NCBI GenBank assembly: GCA_964515805.1
Contig: CAZEUZ010000114.1
Location: 1 to 14,227, forward strand
Origin: CAZEUZ01 sp964515805
Lineage (GTDB): Bacteria > Pseudomonadota > Gammaproteobacteria > Pseudomonadales > Cellvibrionaceae
Direction of reading: 5' to 3'
Length of the DNA: 14,227 nucleotides
In this document: positions 1 to 6,031 of the stretch, in pieces
Layout: every line of letters begins with the position of its first letter
Numbering within the stretch: position 1 is the first letter of the stretch
Program-made: the position numbers and the translations under genes
Notes under the pieces: generated by a model
The model's input: the letters and a program-made list of their open reading frames with translations, nothing else
Databases searched by the model: none
Told to the model about the DNA's origin: nothing

Positions 1-312
1 GGCGACGAGACAGGCGTAACCGGCATGCGCATTAAACATACCGAAAATAAAGAAGAACAACTTATTGTCTTAAAAGGAATTTTTATTGCTATCGGGCATA
101 AGCCCAATACCGGTATTTTTGCCAATCAAGTGAATATGAAAAACGGTTATATCATTGTCCAAAGTGGGCTTAGTGGCAATGCCACGGCAACGAATATTCC
201 CGGCGTCTTTGCCGCTGGCGACGTCTCCGATCACATCTACCGCCAAGCAATCACCTCATCAGGATCGGGATGTATGGCGGCCCTGGATGCCGAAAAATAT
301 TTAGACCAATAG
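1..312 (+). CDS. trxB: Thioredoxin reductase, C-terminal part (5' truncated by window edge)
   Basis: This is the last 103 codons of an NADPH-dependent FAD flavoprotein that reduces thioredoxin in the cytoplasm. The open frame runs in from the window edge, so the FAD Rossmann motif and the redox CxxC pair lie outside and cannot be checked. What is visible matches the C-terminus of E. coli TrxB almost block by block: the GVTG motif of the end of the NADPH domain, IAIGHKPNT, then the second FAD-binding element around IPGVFAAGDV followed by HIYRQAITS and the GCMAALDAE helix. It ends at a TAG codon (310-312). Its position next to aat is common in gammaproteobacteria. The 72 bp between it and aat hold two short copies of a GCTTTGCTA word and no convincing terminator. 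Confidence 0.95.
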   Translation, partial: GDETGVTGMRIKHTENKEEQLIVLKGIFIAIGHKPNTGIFANQVNMKNGYIIVQSGLSGNATATNIPGVFAAGDVSDHIYRQAITSSGSGCMAALDAEKYLDQ

Positions 313-384
313 TGTTTTACTAAACCATTAGCTAGCGCTTTGCTACACTAAGTGCTTTGCTAAGAAGCTCTTACAACCTCAATA

Positions 385-1113
385 ATGTTGCAGTTACCCT
401 GGCTGGATAACAGTTCTAACACCTTTCCTCCTACGGATAGGGCACTTAATCAACCGAATGGATTATTAGCCGCAGGTGGTGATTTATCAGAGCAGCGATT
501 ACTATCTGCCTACCGGCAGGGAATTTTTCCTTGGTTTAGTGATGGTGAACCCATATTTTGGTGGACACCCTCACCACGGATGGTACTGTTCCCAGAAAAA
601 TTGCACATCAGTCGAAGCCTTCGCAAAACACTGCGTCAAAAAACCTTTCAAGTTACAATTAATCGCTGTTTTACCGATGTGATTCAAGCCTGTGCCGAAC
701 CTCGGCTTGAAGTCAGTGAAGAAAAAATAGGCACCTGGATCACTGACACACTGAAAAATGCTTACATTGACCTTCATCACAGTGGTTATGCTCACTCCGT
801 TGAGGTATGGAGTGAAAAGAAATTGGTCGGAGGTCTGTATGGTGTCGCTATTGGGCAGATATTCTTTGGTGAGTCGATGTTTAGTCGAATGAGTAATACG
901 TCAAAAATTGCTCTTGTTTATTTGACAAAACTGGCAAAAGAGTGGAGTTATCAATTAATTGACTGCCAAATACACAGTGATCATCTTCATAGCCTCGGTG
1001 CTGAGACTATAGAACGATCAAAATTTGAAGCGATAATTAACCGTTCTGTCGGCAAGAAAATAGCGCATAAAAAATGGCAACCAACTGAAATTACAGCGCT
1101 TATTTATAGTTAA
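385..1113 (+). CDS. aat: Leucyl/phenylalanyl-tRNA--protein transferase
   Basis: Cytoplasmic enzyme that moves Leu or Phe from aminoacyl-tRNA to the N-terminus of proteins beginning with Lys or Arg, creating N-degrons for ClpAP. All family blocks are present in order: NGLLAAGGDLS (25-35), GIFPWF (46-51), WWTPSPR (59-65), HISRSLRK (74-81), GTWIT (116-120), HSVEVW (137-142), the GESMFS block with the conserved Glu (E163) and LIDCQIHSDH (191-200) with the conserved Asp and Gln. At 242 aa it is slightly longer than the 234-aa E. coli protein. Part of the excess is about six extra residues between the CAEPR and GTWIT blocks. The ATG at 385 has no clear Shine-Dalgarno sequence, but it places the N-terminus where the family starts. 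The expected downstream partner ate is absent. Confidence 0.96.
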   Translation: MLQLPWLDNSSNTFPPTDRALNQPNGLLAAGGDLSEQRLLSAYRQGIFPWFSDGEPIFWWTPSPRMVLFPEKLHISRSLRKTLRQKTFQVTINRCFTDVIQACAEPRLEVSEEKIGTWITDTLKNAYIDLHHSGYAHSVEVWSEKKLVGGLYGVAIGQIFFGESMFSRMSNTSKIALVYLTKLAKEWSYQLIDCQIHSDHLHSLGAETIERSKFEAIINRSVGKKIAHKKWQPTEITALIYS

Positions 1114-1226
1114 GCGATAATTATTCATAGTAGTCAACATCGGATTTGAAAAAATGACCTCTTTTAAATCTCGTTCTACAAAAAATCAACTACAGCGTTA
1201 AACTCGACATACCCAAATTTAGGATA

Positions 1227-1256
1227 TTGTGGTAATTTATCGCCAGATTTTATACA
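1227..1256 (+). promoter_or_regulatory. Candidate sigma70 promoter for the unrecognised gene at 1304
   Basis: A TTGTGG hexamer (1227-1232) and TATACA (1251-1256) are 18 bp apart, or 17 bp if the -10 is read as TTATAC (1250-1255). They lie in the 190-bp gap after aat, about 45 bp upstream of the chosen start. The -35 is a weak match. The gap contains no other gene, only a small AT-rich stem-loop near 1143-1170. Confidence 0.35.
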
Positions 1257-1303
1257 AATTAAAAACATAGAGCTAAATTATCAAATTAATAGGAGTTGTG
1301 ACA

Positions 1304-1738
1304 ATGATAGAAATTACACCTGCAGACGAAAAAGTTACCTCTGTTAACTGTAAACCTGGCGAATCGTTTTCTTTCCAGCTTCTTGTATCAAACATATCCG
1401 AAGGTAAAATTGATGTTGGCCTCGATCTGCTTGATGCTGACGAGTGGATAACTATCGAAGAAGAGCCTAATGAAAAGCAGTTTGAAAGAACTCTGGAAGC
1501 TAAAGAGGACTCAGCAAAAAGAGACAAGAAAAAAATAACTATCAACGTCAACCCACCTGAAGACCTACTCGAAGAAGGAATGAATTCACAAGCGTTTCAG
1601 TTTAAACTGCGAGTCTATCAGCGCGACAACTACGATAACGTATTTGAAAGTGAACACGTACCCGTTACTGTAGAACGTCCGCTTACAGAGAAAGGTTTCC
1701 TCAAAAAGATTTTTGGTAAAAAAGACAAAAAAAGTTAA
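1304..1738 (+). CDS. Unrecognised 144-aa cytoplasmic protein, Ig-like beta-sandwich pattern, cationic tail
   Basis: I do not recognise a named family. The start is best placed at ATG 1304: AGGAG at 1291-1295 lies 8 nt upstream, whereas the alternative GTG at 1298 would be only 2 nt from it. There is no signal peptide and no membrane segment, so it should be cytoplasmic. Alternating hydrophobic stretches, a PGESFSFQLLVSN turn-strand near the N-terminus, a DEWITIE strand, a KKITINVNPPEDL element and a final FKLRVYQRD / HVPVTVERP pair follow the order seen in Ig-like (CARDB or NEW3-like) beta-sandwich domains. That similarity is my inference. The middle is strongly charged (Glu/Lys rich). The last 15 residues, from KGFLKKIFGK onward, form a lysine-rich, possibly amphipathic tail that could touch membrane or nucleic acid. 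One Cys is present. It has its own SD and candidate promoter and sits exactly where ate (arginyl-tRNA-protein transferase) usually lies, but shares nothing visible with Ate. Confidence 0.8.
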   Translation: MIEITPADEKVTSVNCKPGESFSFQLLVSNISEGKIDVGLDLLDADEWITIEEEPNEKQFERTLEAKEDSAKRDKKKITINVNPPEDLLEEGMNSQAFQFKLRVYQRDNYDNVFESEHVPVTVERPLTEKGFLKKIFGKKDKKS

Positions 1739-1780
1739 CTCGAACCCACTTCATTTAGACACTTTACTAGATTAGAACAA

Positions 1781-1812
1781 GTAGTAGGCTGTTTAGCTAA
1801 CCAGCTTACTAC
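1781..1812 (+). terminator. 11-bp stem-loop after the unrecognised gene (no T-tract)
   Basis: GTAGTAGGCTG (1781-1791) pairs with CAGCTTACTAC (1802-1812), with one G-U pair, around a 10-nt loop whose core TTAGCTAA is itself self-complementary. It lies 42 bp after the stop codon. No run of T follows, so it is not a textbook intrinsic terminator. It may stabilise an mRNA 3' end or act with Rho. Confidence 0.4.
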
Positions 1813-1836
1813 CACTCCAACGCAATAATGACTCTA

Positions 1837-1863
1837 GCGTAAAATGCACTTCCATTTTTACGT
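1837..1863 (+). other. AT-rich stem-loop
   Basis: GCGTAAAATG (1837-1846) pairs with CATTTTTACGT (1853-1863), with one bulged T, around a 6-nt loop. Its right arm overlaps the first copy of the 21-bp tandem repeat. On the plus strand T runs lie within and after the right arm, so this could be a weak terminator. No function is assigned. Confidence 0.35.
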
Positions 1864-1896
1864 GTAGTTGTTCTTTTTTTACGTACAGTTGTTCTT
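1855..1896. repeat. Tandem direct repeat, two abutting 21-bp units
   Basis: Positions 1855-1875 and 1876-1896 are abutting copies matching at 19 of 21 bases. The only differences are GTGTAG versus GTACAG in the middle. Each unit is TTTTTACGT-N3-GTTGTTCTT. The 21-bp spacing is two DNA helical turns, so paired protein contacts on one face are possible. It lies about 240 bp upstream of infA and outside any gene. Confidence 0.7.
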
Positions 1897-1975
1897 TGAA
1901 TACTAATAAATAATCAATACATTAAGGCCGATTAAACTTAAAAGTCGACCAAAACTCATCGTCATTTCAATAAAT

Positions 1976-2017
1976 TTGCAATGCTGCCTTGGATATCGAA
2001 TAAAATTCAGGCAAAAT
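1976..2017 (+). promoter_or_regulatory. Candidate sigma70 promoter(s) for infA
   Basis: Two overlapping options are visible. One is TTGCAA (1976-1981) with TAAAAT (2001-2006), 19 bp apart. The other is TTGGAT (1990-1995) with CAAAAT (2012-2017), 16 bp apart. Either would start the transcript shortly before the long hairpin at 2033-2099. Both are imperfect matches. The rest of the 394-bp gap 1739-2132 holds the two stem-loops, the tandem repeat and the structured leader listed separately. Confidence 0.35.
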
Positions 2018-2032
2018 GCGCCCTCTTATTTA

Positions 2033-2099
2033 AGGAGCTTTCTTAACATGATTGGTGTAAGTTGCTTTTCTTATTACACCGGTCTGTAGAAAGACTCCT
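2033..2099 (+). promoter_or_regulatory. Long interrupted hairpin in the infA leader
   Basis: Reading by eye, 2033-2037 pairs with 2095-2099 (AGGAG/CTCCT), 2038-2043 with 2088-2093 (CTTTCT/AGAAAG; A2094 bulged), 2046-2048 with 2085-2087 (ACA/TGT), and 2050-2060 with 2074-2084, which includes GGTGTAA/TTACACC and two G-U pairs. The terminal loop is 13 nt (2061-2073). In total there are about 25 pairs in 67 nt with only small bulges. The lower stem hides a good SD (AAGGAG, 2032-2037). Because it lies between the candidate promoter and infA, I infer a cis-acting RNA leader. It could also be an RNase III site or a small-RNA precursor. Confidence 0.55.
2048..2089 (+). CDS. Possible 13-residue leader peptide upstream of infA
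   Basis: ATG at 2048 lies 10 nt after AAGGAG (2032-2037) and opens 13 codons (MIGVSCFSYYTGL) ending in TAG at 2087-2089, 43 nt before infA. The whole mini-ORF lies inside the hairpin 2033-2099. The SD is better than those of several real genes here, but so short an ORF can occur by chance. No codon bias or conservation can be read from it. Confidence 0.3.
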   Translation: MIGVSCFSYYTGL

Positions 2100-2132
2100 C
2101 CAACAACATATCGACAATGAGGGCCAAGCCTA

Positions 2133-2351
2133 ATGGCAAAAGAGGAATCTATTGAACTTGAAGGTGAAGTTATCGACACTTTACCCAATACCACGTTTCG
2201 GGTAAAACTAGAAAATGACCACGTAGTCACTGCACACATCTCCGGAAAGATCCGCAAACATTACATCCGTATTTTAACCGGTGACAAAGTTAAGGTCGAA
2301 CTTTCACCCTATGACCTTACGAAGGGTAGAATTACCTATCGTGCCCGCTAG
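2133..2351 (+). CDS. infA: Translation initiation factor IF-1
   Basis: IF-1 binds the A site of the 30S subunit during initiation and helps IF-2 and IF-3 select the initiator tRNA. The 72-aa length equals that of E. coli IF-1, and the single OB-fold is clear: LEGEVIDTLPNTTFRVKLEN, VVTAHISGKIRKHYIRI, LTGDKVKVELSPYDL and KGRITYR, each nearly matching the E. coli blocks. The start is ATG 2133, with GAGGG at 2119-2123 as SD, 9 nt upstream. It is convergent with clpA 38 bp downstream. Its leader contains a long hairpin, and a pyrimidine stretch there (CTCCTCC, 2095-2101) could also pair with this gene's SD. The E. coli-type serine tRNA after infA is not present. Confidence 0.98.
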   Translation: MAKEESIELEGEVIDTLPNTTFRVKLENDHVVTAHISGKIRKHYIRILTGDKVKVELSPYDLTKGRITYRAR

Positions 2352-2370
2352 CAGTTTGTTCGATAACTGC
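2351..2370. terminator. Weak stem-loop between convergent infA and clpA
   Basis: GCAGTT (2351-2356) and AACTGC (2365-2370) form a 6-bp stem with an 8-nt loop starting at the last base of the infA stop codon. It is followed by ATTT only. It is the only candidate terminator in the 38-bp gap between the two convergent genes. Confidence 0.3.
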
Positions 2371-2389
2371 ATTTGGACAACACTGTAAT

Positions 2390-4660
2390 TTAGTTCTCTA
2401 CCTCAAGTACAATATCGTTATTTTCGACATCTATACTCACTGTTCCACCACTCGTTAGTTCGCCAAACAATATCAACTGAGAAAGCGGTTTTTTAAGTTT
2501 TTCTCTTATGAGCCTAGACATCGGACGAGCACCCATCTTCTCGTCATAACCGTTTTCCGCCAACCATTGACGGGCATCCTCACTGATATTAATGACAACC
2601 TGCTTCTCATCTAATTGTGATTGCAGTTCCACCAAAAATTTATCGACAACTGTTTTGATAGCGTCAAGTGATAGAGAGGAAAATTGGATAATGCCATCTA
2701 AACGGTTGCGAAACTCGGGAGTAAACATTTTTTTTATCGCCGCCATACCGTCGGTTGAATGATCCTGCTTCGTAAAACCAATGGATACTCGACTGATATC
2801 TTCCGCACCAGCGTTAGTAGTCATAATTAATATAACATTACGAAAGTCAGCTTTGCGGCCATTATTGTCGGTTAACGTACCGTGGTCCATTACCTGTAGT
2901 AACAGATTGAATACTTCCGGATGAGCTTTTTCAATTTCATCTAACAATACAACAGAGTGAGGGTTTTTGGTAACAGCTTCAGTCAGTAGCCCTCCTTGGT
3001 CAAAGCCGACATAACCTGGAGGAGCACCAATTAATCGTGATACTGTGTGTCTTTCCATGTATTCCGACATATCAAATCGGATGAGTTCAATACTCATAGC
3101 CTTCGCCAACTGACGACACATTTCAGTTTTACCCACGCCTGTTGGGCCTGCAAATAAAAAAGAACCTATCGGTTTTTCTGCGGCACCGAGACCTGCACGG
3201 GATAGCTTAATAGCAGATGTTAGTGCTTCGATACCCTCTTCTTGACCAAACACTGTCATTTTTAACGTCTTATCTAACTGAGATAACAGCTCTTTATCCG
3301 AAGAAGAAACCGTTTTTGGTGGAATCTGGGCAATCTCCGCCACAATTTTTTCAACATCACTAACGCCTAGTTGCTTTTTGCGCTTACTTATCGTTTGCAA
3401 TTGTTGGAAGGCTCCAGCTTCATCAATGACGTCAATTGCCTTATCGGGAAGATAGCGATCATTAATGTGTCGACTGGACAATTCTGCCGCTGCTTTTATT
3501 GCAGCATCGGTGTAGCGTACACTGTGATGCTGCTCAAAGTGAGGCTTCAACCCTTTGAGAATCTTGTAGGTATCTTCCACACTAGGTTCGCTGATATCAA
3601 CTTTCTGAAAGCGGCGCGAGAGTGCGCGATCTTTTTCAAAAATGCCACGGTATTCCTGAAAAGTAGTCGAACCAATGCAACGTAATTCACCTACAGTCAA
3701 TATGGGCTTCAGCAAATTTGAGGCATCCATCACGCCTCCGGATGCGGCGCCGGCGCCAATAATCGTATGAATTTCATCGATGAACAGTATTGAGTGGGGA
3801 TGTTTTTTCAGTTCCGCTAAGAGGCCTTTAAAGCGTTTTTCAAAATCACCACGATACTTAGTACCAGCCAATAACGAGCCCAAGTCCAACGAGTAAACGA
3901 TACTGTCTGATAAAGTATCGGGAACCTTACCGTCGACAATATGCTTGGCCAATCCCTCGGCAATAGCAGTTTTACCAACGCCTGATTCGCCCACCAGCAG
4001 AGGATTATTCTTGCGCCGACGCGCCAGTATTTGAGCAACGCGCTCTACCTCTTTATCTCTTCCTATCAGGGGGTCTATCTTACCCGACAATGCTTGCTCG
4101 TTAAGGTTGGTTGCAAATTGGGTTAACGGGCTACTGTTGCCACTCCGTGATGAGGTGCCTTCATTACCTTCGACTCCTTCGCTGTGTTGTTCATTTTCAT
4201 CCGTAGGAATATTCTGATTATCAGATACCTTAGAAATACCATGTGTAATATAGTTGACAATATCTATACGGGTAACACTTTGTTGTTTGAGGCTGTAAAC
4301 TGCTTGGCTTTCTTGCTCGCTGAAAATAGCCACTAACACATTGGCGCCAGTCACTTCTTTTTTTCCGGATGATTGAACGTGAAAAACAGCGCGTTGCAAT
4401 ACCCGATGGAAACCTAATGTTGGCTGTGTCTCACCGTCTTTTTTATCCTTTGGAATCAGCGGTGTTGTAGAATCGACAAACTCAAGCAGTTCTTTGCGTA
4501 AAACACTAAGATCAACACCACAGGATCTCAGTACGGCTGCCGCAGTACCATCGTCTAACAACGCAAGCAATAAATGTTCGATAGTAATAAATTCGTGCCG
4601 TTTTAAACGCGCTACTTGAAATGCACTGTTAAGTGTTTGCTCAAGATCTTTGCTTAACAT
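2390..4660 (-). CDS. clpA: ATP-dependent Clp protease, ATP-binding unfoldase ClpA
   Basis: AAA+ unfoldase that feeds substrates, including N-degron and SsrA-tagged proteins, into ClpP in the cytoplasm. At 756 aa it is close to the 758 aa of E. coli ClpA and collinear with it. The N-domain (about 1-145) keeps blocks such as RHEFITIEHLLLALL and VLQRAVFHVQSSGK. A Ser/Glu-rich linker follows (about 150-180). D1 has Walker A GESGVGKT (224-231) and Walker B ILFIDE (291-296). D2 has Walker A GPTGVGKT (505-512) and Walker B VVLLDE (570-575). The IGF tripeptide at 627-629 is the loop that docks ClpP, and it separates this protein from ClpB, which lacks it. There is no ClpB/ClpC-type middle coiled coil. 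The ATG at 4660-4658 has GAGG 7 nt upstream. clpS, usually directly upstream, is absent, although the ClpS-binding N-domain looks intact. Confidence 0.98.
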   Translation of the reverse strand: MLSKDLEQTLNSAFQVARLKRHEFITIEHLLLALLDDGTAAAVLRSCGVDLSVLRKELLEFVDSTTPLIPKDKKDGETQPTLGFHRVLQRAVFHVQSSGKKEVTGANVLVAIFSEQESQAVYSLKQQSVTRIDIVNYITHGISKVSDNQNIPTDENEQHSEGVEGNEGTSSRSGNSSPLTQFATNLNEQALSGKIDPLIGRDKEVERVAQILARRRKNNPLLVGESGVGKTAIAEGLAKHIVDGKVPDTLSDSIVYSLDLGSLLAGTKYRGDFEKRFKGLLAELKKHPHSILFIDEIHTIIGAGAASGGVMDASNLLKPILTVGELRCIGSTTFQEYRGIFEKDRALSRRFQKVDISEPSVEDTYKILKGLKPHFEQHHSVRYTDAAIKAAAELSSRHINDRYLPDKAIDVIDEAGAFQQLQTISKRKKQLGVSDVEKIVAEIAQIPPKTVSSSDKELLSQLDKTLKMTVFGQEEGIEALTSAIKLSRAGLGAAEKPIGSFLFAGPTGVGKTEMCRQLAKAMSIELIRFDMSEYMERHTVSRLIGAPPGYVGFDQGGLLTEAVTKNPHSVVLLDEIEKAHPEVFNLLLQVMDHGTLTDNNGRKADFRNVILIMTTNAGAEDISRVSIGFTKQDHSTDGMAAIKKMFTPEFRNRLDGIIQFSSLSLDAIKTVVDKFLVELQSQLDEKQVVINISEDARQWLAENGYDEKMGARPMSRLIREKLKKPLSQLILFGELTSGGTVSIDVENNDIVLEVEN

Positions 4661-4700
4661 AAGGCTTCCTCAATGCGGAAAAATGCTTTACCCAATTTTA

Positions 4701-4729
4701 TTGACTATTTATTTAATCTGAATTTATTA
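4701..4729 (+). promoter_or_regulatory. Candidate promoter toward mnmA
   Basis: TTGACT (4701-4706) and TTATTA (4724-4729) are 17 bp apart on the plus strand. The pair lies about 200 bp upstream of mnmA and partly overlaps the candidate clpA promoter on the other strand. The rest of the 269-bp clpA-mnmA gap holds no gene that I can support, in particular no clpS. Confidence 0.35.
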
Positions 4730-4755
4730 AATTTAGGCACTTTTTAATTATTCAA
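4726..4755 (-). promoter_or_regulatory. Candidate clpA promoter
   Basis: On the minus strand TTGAAT (4755-4750) is followed after 17 bp by ATTTAA (4732-4727), or after 18 bp by TTTAAT (4731-4726). This would put transcription start about 55-60 nt before the clpA ATG. The region is AT-rich, which raises the chance of accidental hexamers. Confidence 0.35.
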
Positions 4756-4895
4756 CTGACATGGACGTAGATGATATTAACAAACGCACGGTGATTTTCC
4801 CATAGGAATACGGATCAGATAGAATGATTCAATACTTATTTTTTAGAGGTTTTACGTTTGGCAGTTTATAAGAGGTAGCACTAAAATTACATAAC

Positions 4896-4937
4896 ATGTC
4901 TCAAAATTCTCAACTCTATATACGCCCGGATGAATAA
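4896..4937 (+). CDS. Possible 13-residue leader ORF overlapping the mnmA start
   Basis: ATG 4896 opens MSQNSQLYIRPDE and stops at TAA 4935-4937, so its last codons overlap the mnmA ATG (4930) in another frame. Such an overlap would allow translational coupling. The nearest SD-like string (AGAGG, 4871-4875) is about 20 nt upstream, too far for a normal SD. A chance ORF is the default reading. Confidence 0.15.
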   Translation: MSQNSQLYIRPDE

Positions 4938-6021
4938 ACAACGCGTTATTGTCGGCATGTCCGGTGGGGTCGATTCTTCGGTGGCCGCCTTATTGCTATT
5001 ACAGCAAGGGTATCATGTCGAAGGCTTATTCATGAAAAACTGGGACGAAGATGATGGCAGTGACTACTGCACTGCAAAAGCAGATTTTCAGGATGCCAAG
5101 CAAGTGTGCAAGACACTCAACATCGAACTACATAGTGCTAATTTCGCAGCCGAATATTGGGACAATGTTTTTCAGCATTTTCTTGCCGAATATCGTGCAG
5201 GACGGACGCCTAATCCCGATGTTCTGTGTAACCGTGAAATAAAATTTAAAGTGTTTTTGGAGTATGCCCAATTATTGGGAGCAAATCTTATCGCTACCGG
5301 TCACTATGCACGCGTAAAAAATGCCAAGGGAAATACTTATTTAATCAAAGGGCACGACATCTACAAGGATCAAAGCTACTTCTTACATGCGGTTGGTGAG
5401 ACTGAATTTAAGCAGACACTATTCCCATTAGGTGAATTAACAAAGTCCGAAGTGCGTAACATTGCCGAACAGCACCATTTGATTACCCACGACAAAAAAG
5501 ACAGCACTGGCATCTGTTTTATTGGCGAACGACGCTTTAAGACATTTTTACAAGGCTATTTACCTGCGCAACGTGGTGATATTGTAACAACCAGTGGCGA
5601 AACCATAGGTGAACATTCGGGCCTAATGTACCACACCATAGGTCAGCGTCAGGGATTGGGAATTGGCGGTCTTAAAGAAGCTTCCGGTGAACCCTGGTAC
5701 GTTGTTGAAAAAAACATGCAGTACAATCAATTAGTTGTCGCTCAGGGTAAAAATCACCCAGATTTATTTCACTGCGGACTCATCGCTGAACAGACACACT
5801 GGATTAACCAACCACCGGAAACACAGCCTTTGCGATGTCAAGCAAAGGTACGCTACCGGCAAAAAGACCAAAATTGCTGCCTAACTCTATTAGAAAATGC
5901 TAAATTAAAAGTGATATTTGATCAGCCCCAACGAGCGGTTACCCCAGGACAGTCGATAGTATTTTACATCGGTGACCACTGCATCGGCGGCGCCGTCATT
6001 GAGTCGCGTTTCAATGTGTGA
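4930..6021 (+). CDS. mnmA: tRNA-specific 2-thiouridylase MnmA
   Basis: Adenylates U34 of the tRNAs for Lys, Glu and Gln and replaces the 2-oxygen with sulfur relayed by the Tus proteins, which supports decoding accuracy. The 363-aa protein has the PP-loop SGGVDSS (11-17), the FMKNWDEDDG block (34-43), NPDVLCNREIKF with the first catalytic Cys (C100), the HY element GHYARV, KDQSYFL (146-152) and STGICFIGER with the persulfide-carrying Cys (C196). These correspond to C102 and C199 of E. coli. The C-terminal barrel ends with TPGQSIVFY. The ATG at 4930 places the PP-loop at the normal distance but has no SD. It is convergent with the small VOC gene 10 bp downstream. The usual hflD-purB neighbours do not follow. 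Confidence 0.98.
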   Translation: MNKQRVIVGMSGGVDSSVAALLLLQQGYHVEGLFMKNWDEDDGSDYCTAKADFQDAKQVCKTLNIELHSANFAAEYWDNVFQHFLAEYRAGRTPNPDVLCNREIKFKVFLEYAQLLGANLIATGHYARVKNAKGNTYLIKGHDIYKDQSYFLHAVGETEFKQTLFPLGELTKSEVRNIAEQHHLITHDKKDSTGICFIGERRFKTFLQGYLPAQRGDIVTTSGETIGEHSGLMYHTIGQRQGLGIGGLKEASGEPWYVVEKNMQYNQLVVAQGKNHPDLFHCGLIAEQTHWINQPPETQPLRCQAKVRYRQKDQNCCLTLLENAKLKVIFDQPQRAVTPGQSIVFYIGDHCIGGAVIESRFNV

Positions 6022-6031
6022 AATACAGAAT

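Noticed and set aside
1154..1201. 15-codon ORF beginning MTSFKSRST after aat, as a remnant of ate
   Set aside because: Only the first three residues recall Ate N-termini. There is no SD and no further similarity, so it is taken as chance.
1298..1303. GTG 1298 as start of the unrecognised gene
   Set aside because: It is only 2 nt from the AGGAG; ATG 1304 has ideal spacing.
2033..2101. Integron attC site or mobile-element end, suggested by the long imperfect hairpin
   Set aside because: The terminal attC core motifs are not present, no integrase or cassette is nearby and no target-site duplication is seen. An RNA leader fits better.
3371..3685. 104-codon plus-strand ORF inside clpA
   Set aside because: It lies across the conserved D1 module of ClpA and has no SD or family features.
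4761..4805. 14-codon ORF MDVDDINKRT... in the clpA-mnmA gap
   Set aside because: No SD, no partner and no similarity that I recognise; expected by chance in AT-rich DNA.
4661..4929. Possible clpS or clpS remnant upstream of clpA
   Set aside because: Reading minus-strand frames across the central part of the gap gives frequent stops and no ClpS blocks. The gap is also shorter than a usual clpS.
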